Of a DNA stretch of 64,000 bases, positions 61,002-64,000 are shown piece after piece. Made by a program: the position numbers and the translations under genes. The stretch comes from Actinocorallia sp. API 0066 (GTDB lineage Bacteria > Actinomycetota > Actinomycetes > Streptosporangiales > Streptosporangiaceae). The notes below the pieces were generated by a model that worked only from the letters and a program-made list of their open reading frames with translations, did not search any database and had not been told where the DNA came from. The DNA lies in the NCBI RefSeq assembly GCF_020991275.1, contig NZ_JAJLQY010000003.1, positions 496,001 to 560,000 of the forward strand. The letters are read 5' to 3'. Each line of letters starts with the position of its first letter. The first letter of the stretch is position 1.

Positions 61002-61580
61002 ATGAGCGGAACGCAGGGCCTGCGCGAGCGGAAGAAGGCCGAGACGCGGCTGGCCGTGCACCGCGCGGCGCTGGGCCTCGCCGTCGAGAAGGGCTACGAC
61101 GGCGTCACCGTCGAGGAGATCGCGGACACCGCGAACATCTCCCGGCGCACGTTCTTCAACTACTTCTCCGACAAGGCCGACGCGATGATGTACGGCGAGG
61201 AGGAACGGCACCGCAGGCTCGTCGCGACACTGCGCGACCGGCCCGCCGAGGAGTCCGGCTGGGTCGCGCTGCGCGCCGCGACCCTCGAACTGTTCGGCTC
61301 GTTCGACTCCCCCGACCGCGAGTGGATCGCGCGCACCCGGCTGGCCCGCCGCCACCCGCTACTGCTCGCCCGCCAGCTCGCCAACCTCATCCACCTGGAA
61401 CAGCAGCTCGCGACACTCGTCGCCGAACGCGACGGCGACACCGGCGTCCGGCCGCGCGTCATGGTCTCCTCGCTGCTCGCCGCCCTGCGCGCGGCCACCA
61501 ACGTCTGGCTCGACGACGAGGCGGGCTCGCTCGCCGAGGCGATCGAAGAGGGGCTCGACGTCCTGGCCGGGCCGTACTGA
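61002..61580 (+). CDS. TetR repressor of DHA2 exporter
   Basis: 192 aa. LRERKKAETRLAVHRAALGLAVEKGY and HTH IADTANISRRTFFNYFSDKAD are typical of TetR repressors next to DHA2 exporters. TAGGAT lies 6 nt before the ATG and no Shine-Dalgarno is present (leaderless). Divergent from the exporter and separated from it by a large palindrome, so autoregulation plus exporter repression is the expected circuit. Confidence 0.92.
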   Translation: MSGTQGLRERKKAETRLAVHRAALGLAVEKGYDGVTVEEIADTANISRRTFFNYFSDKADAMMYGEEERHRRLVATLRDRPAEESGWVALRAATLELFGSFDSPDREWIARTRLARRHPLLLARQLANLIHLEQQLATLVAERDGDTGVRPRVMVSSLLAALRAATNVWLDDEAGSLAEAIEEGLDVLAGPY

Positions 61581-61598
61581 CGGGGCCGTACGGACGGG

Positions 61599-62192
61599 TC
61601 AGGCGCGCACCGAGCGCCAGATCCGCTCGGGCAGCAGCCTCGCCGCCTCGTCCAGGTCGAGGCCCGGCGCCCCGGAGAGCCACCGTCTGACGGTCTCGGC
61701 GACCGGGCCGATGAGCAGCATCTCCACGTAAGCGGGCGGCAGATCCACCAGATCGCCCGCCGCGACGTAAGGGGCCAGCCAGTCCGTCATCCGGGCCAGC
61801 AGCGGGCCCTTCACCGCGGCGACGGTCGCGGTGTGCGCGGGCAGGAAGGCGGCGTAGGCGCTGGTGTGGATGAACGCGATCTCGGCGCGGTGCTCGCGCG
61901 CGAACGCCAGATAGGCGGCGGGAACCGCGCGGACCCCGTCGGCCGCGTTCGGCTGCGCCTCCAGGGCGAGCGTCACCTCGGTGAGCAGCGCGCCCATGCA
62001 GCGCGCGTACAGGGCGGCGGCGAGCCCGTCGAAGCTGCCGAAGTGGTGGTAGAGGCTGCCGCTGCTGACGCCGCTCTCCTTGATGACGGCGCTCATCGTG
62101 AAGCCCTCGCGGCCGTGCGCGGCGAAGACGGCGAGCGCCGTGTCCAGCAGGCGCCCGACCGTCTCGGGGGTGGTGCGGTGCCTAGGCGACAT
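61599..62192 (-). CDS. TetR family regulator of SDR gene
   Basis: 197 aa. HTH SAVIKESGVSSGSLYHHFGSFDG (about 33-55) of the FadR/QacR-like type. Its ATG lies within the last codons of the SDR gene (11-bp overlap), so the pair is co-transcribed from the promoter at about 63000, where a long palindrome is found. Ligand unknown. Confidence 0.9.
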   Translation of the reverse strand: MSPRHRTTPETVGRLLDTALAVFAAHGREGFTMSAVIKESGVSSGSLYHHFGSFDGLAAALYARCMGALLTEVTLALEAQPNAADGVRAVPAAYLAFAREHRAEIAFIHTSAYAAFLPAHTATVAAVKGPLLARMTDWLAPYVAAGDLVDLPPAYVEMLLIGPVAETVRRWLSGAPGLDLDEAARLLPERIWRSVRA

Positions 62193-62991
62193 CGAACTCC
62201 GCGGCGGCGTCCCGCCACAGCCTGCGCGCCAGCGCCGTGTCCGTCGCGGGGGCGAGGAGCTCCTCGGGCTTCTCCTCGTTGTAGTACGTGCCCGACCTGG
62301 GCGCGTCCTCCAGCGCGAGCCGCACGACGGGCCTGGCGCCCGCCTCGGGCGTCCCCCACGAACGCTTGACGAGCCTCAGCAGCAGGCCGAGGGGGCCCGA
62401 GCGGGCGCCGAGGTTGGTGTTGACGACGCCGGGATGCACCGCGGTGATGGACACCCCCGCATCCTGCCACCGGTCCGCCCACAGCGGGACCGTCAGCAGG
62501 TTCGCCAGCTTGGTGTCGGCGTAGGTGCGGATCGTGCTGAAGTCCAGACCCTTCGGGGTGCGCTCGGGGTCCACCTTGCCCTTGAGGTACAGCCCTGCGG
62601 TCACCTGCACGACGCGTCCCCCGTTGGCCTTCAGGAGGTCCTCCAGGAGGTGGTTCAGGAGGAACGGCGCAAGGTGGTTGGTGAAGTACGCCTGCTCGAA
62701 GCCGTCCTCGTTCAGCGCCTTCTTACTCGGCCAGACGCCCGCGTTCTGCACCAGGACGTCGAGGTCGGGGGCGTGCTCGCGCAGCGCGGCGGCCGTCGCG
62801 CGGACGCCCCTGGCGGTGCCGAGGTCGCCGACGACGAGGCCCGCCAGGCCGCCGATCTCCGCGACCGCCCGCTCGCCCTGCTCCCTGTCGCGGGTGACGA
62901 GGACGACGCGGTGGCCGTCCCGCGCCAGCGCCGTCGCCGTCGCCCGTCCGATTCCGCGCCCCGCGCCCGTGATGACCACCGTCTTCGCCAT
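62182..62991 (-). CDS. Short-chain dehydrogenase/reductase
   Basis: 269-aa SDR. Cofactor loop TGAGRGIG (about 8-15), NAG in LVQNAGVW and the Tyr-x3-Lys pair in TYADTKLAN (about 161-165) are present. The catalytic Ser region reads VTAGLYLKG, where most SDRs have VSS, so the Ser is apparently missing or replaced by Thr; activity may be altered. Similar to WW-domain oxidoreductase/retinol dehydrogenase-like SDRs. Co-transcribed with the TetR that overlaps its end. Confidence 0.9.
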   Translation of the reverse strand: MAKTVVITGAGRGIGRATATALARDGHRVVLVTRDREQGERAVAEIGGLAGLVVGDLGTARGVRATAAALREHAPDLDVLVQNAGVWPSKKALNEDGFEQAYFTNHLAPFLLNHLLEDLLKANGGRVVQVTAGLYLKGKVDPERTPKGLDFSTIRTYADTKLANLLTVPLWADRWQDAGVSITAVHPGVVNTNLGARSGPLGLLLRLVKRSWGTPEAGARPVVRLALEDAPRSGTYYNEEKPEELLAPATDTALARRLWRDAAAEFDVA

Positions 62992-63012
62992 GGGTGGGAC
63001 CCTACGGTATTT

Positions 63013-63040
63013 CAGAGAGGTTCTCTAGAGATCCTCTCTG
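63013..63040. promoter_or_regulatory. 28-bp palindromic operator of SDR/TetR operon
   Basis: CAGAGAGGTTCTCT (63013-63026) abuts AGAGATCCTCTCTG (63027-63040); arms match in 13 of 14 positions. The site is 22 bp upstream of the SDR start, ideal for repression by the TetR encoded in the same operon. Confidence 0.78.
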
Positions 63041-63055
63041 GAAAATCGCCCCGGC

Positions 63056-63673
63056 TCACGCGCTGACGTTCAGACCGAGGTTCGTCACCAGGTGGGCGGC
63101 CTGGGCGAGGTCCACCGTGGCGCCGCGCAGCGCCACCGCGTTCGGGTCCAGCTCGCCCAGCTCGCTGCCGCGCAGGTCGCACTCCAGCAGCGACGCGGTG
63201 CGCAGCCACGCCGCCGACAGGTCGCAGTCGCGCAGCGTCGAACCGTCAAGCCGCGCGCCGGTCAGATCCGCCTCCCGCAACCGCACCCCGGTGAACACGC
63301 TGCCCCGCAGATCCGCGCCCGGCATGCCCACGAACGACCAGTCCCCGCCGTCCACCTTCAGCAGCCCGTACTGACACCCGTCGAACATGCTGCCCGCCGC
63401 CTTGCACCCGGTGAACGCGGCGTCGAAGAACGAGCACCGGACGAACGCGCAGTTCACGTAGGCGCTCTCGGCGTGCGTCGAGGCGTTGAACCTCGTGTTC
63501 CGGAACGTGCACTCCTCGAACCTGCACCCCCGCACATCGACCTCCATCAGATCGACGTCCACGAACAGCACCCGGTGGAACTCCTCCCCCTCCAGATCAC
63601 GCCACTCCCACTCCCCCGCCGTGACGGTGGACTCCGGCGGCAGCGCCGCCCTCCCACCCCTGCGATCAGCCAT
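63056..63673 (-). CDS. Pentapeptide repeat protein
   Basis: 205-aa right-handed quadrilateral beta-helix protein. Repeats of the A(D/N)LxX form run through residues about 45-105 (FEECTFRNTRFNAS, VNCAFVRCSFFDAAF) and 118-180 (ADLRGSVF, READLTGARLDGSTLRDCDLSAA, LLECDLRGSELGEL) with a break between them, as in Qnr/MfpA-like gyrase-protecting proteins. Gyrase binding is not demonstrated by sequence. ATG at 63673. Ends 16 bp from the SDR operator. Confidence 0.88.
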   Translation of the reverse strand: MADRRGGRAALPPESTVTAGEWEWRDLEGEEFHRVLFVDVDLMEVDVRGCRFEECTFRNTRFNASTHAESAYVNCAFVRCSFFDAAFTGCKAAGSMFDGCQYGLLKVDGGDWSFVGMPGADLRGSVFTGVRLREADLTGARLDGSTLRDCDLSAAWLRTASLLECDLRGSELGELDPNAVALRGATVDLAQAAHLVTNLGLNVSA

Positions 63674-63741
63674 GTGACGACACTAGACACGGCCGGTGAC
63701 AAAACGCGGCGGCCCCGTCGCGGCGCCCCACCGGGGCCGCG

Positions 63742-64000
63742 TCACCGCGCCCAGTCGGGCCGGTACGCCGGGTGGTGCGCGTACTGGGCGGCGAAGGTGC
63801 GCAGCAGCGTGGACAGCAGCGCCAGCTCGGGCGAGTCGCCGCCCTTCAGGCTGAGCTTCTCGAACCTCTCGATCACGGTCCGGTGCGCGGCGACGGCCCC
63901 GAGCACTCGCTGCGGGTCCATCCGCGCGATGTGCTCGGCGTAGGAGGCGTTCTCCGCGCGGGCGACGAACCCCAGCCGCTCCCAGTCCGTCCGGCCGGCC
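63742..64000 (-). CDS. DUF6221 family protein (N terminus outside window)
   Basis: The last 85 codons are visible. The segment ENASYAEHIARMDPQRVLGAVAAHRTVIERF followed by LLRTFAAQYAHHPAYRPDW-stop matches, in shorter pieces, the C terminus of DUF6221 proteins (HIARxDPxRVLAxVxAxRxIV and yadHPDYrxxW). Actinomycete-specific, often phage or accessory-element associated, function unknown. Confidence 0.75.
   Translation of the reverse strand, partial: AGRTDWERLGFVARAENASYAEHIARMDPQRVLGAVAAHRTVIERFEKLSLKGGDSPELALLSTLLRTFAAQYAHHPAYRPDWAR

Overview
The window is about 72-73% G+C apart from a few patches. Genes are tightly packed with frequent GTG and TTG starts, many 4-bp overlaps and tail-to-tail overlaps. 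The families seen (class F sortase, HGxxPAAW, DUF6221, DUF1266, PucR, many TetR/MarR/GntR regulators, a trp leader peptide with three Trp codons) point to a filamentous actinomycete. Streptosporangiales (Actinomadura-like) is my best guess, but the genus is inference. No rRNA, tRNA, IS element or prophage was seen.

Layout. 1-1.26 kb: start of a leftward trpE with an intact attenuator (leader peptide with tandem Trp codons, then a terminator hairpin). 1.35-8.3 kb: VOC and AhpD-like enzymes, a secreted protein coupled to a class F sortase, a TetR gene, a Nei-type glycosylase, phosphoglucomutase and type II NADH dehydrogenase. 8.35-10.3 kb: a BluB-CobT fusion for the lower ligand of B12. 10.4-14.3 kb: aldo/keto reductase, a PD-(D/E)XK-like protein, and an old-yellow-enzyme/TetR pair with a large palindromic operator. 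14.4-20 kb: a GntR-controlled leftward operon (two isochorismatase-type amidohydrolases, an NCS2 permease, an allophanate-hydrolase-type amidase and a PPC-domain protein), probably for biuret/allophanate or a related ureido compound. 20-25 kb: reductase, hydrolase, small membrane and secreted proteins, and a histidine kinase/LuxR regulator pair.

25.1-27.8 kb holds the most distinctive system: a compact lasso peptide cluster in the order precursor, cyclase, RRE protein, leader peptidase. Its four genes overlap each other. The predicted core is GGGYLGLDNFWQTDWYARR with a Gly1-Asp8 ring. No exporter gene lies beside it, and the two-component pair is immediately upstream.

27.8-36.8 kb: HAD phosphatase, YceI/MarR pair sharing a perfect palindrome, Nudix, CoA-binding protein, a PucR regulator whose frame runs on antisense, and a 1145-residue glycosyltransferase/CDP-glycerol glycerophosphotransferase. 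36.8-47.2 kb: EF-hand protein, serine hydrolase, phytanoyl-CoA dioxygenase-like protein, acyl-CoA synthetase, DUF1266, TetR plus a heterodimeric ABC exporter, and an aldo/keto reductase. 47.2-51.1 kb is an accessory block of lower G+C (a Cys-rich protein, HTH proteins, an anti-sigma-like ATPase) that ends in a six-repeat CRISPR array without cas genes. 51.1-64 kb: serine esterase, a sphingosine-phosphate-lyase-like PLP enzyme with an MFS_2 transporter, TetR, thiolase, ammonium transporter, MarR, a DHA2 drug exporter with a TetR and a near-perfect operator, an SDR/TetR pair, a pentapeptide-repeat protein and a partial DUF6221 gene.

Two themes recur. Several regulator-target pairs carry palindromic operators that are readable by eye. 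At least seven genes have a -10-like hexamer only 6-7 nt before the start codon, as expected for leaderless transcripts.
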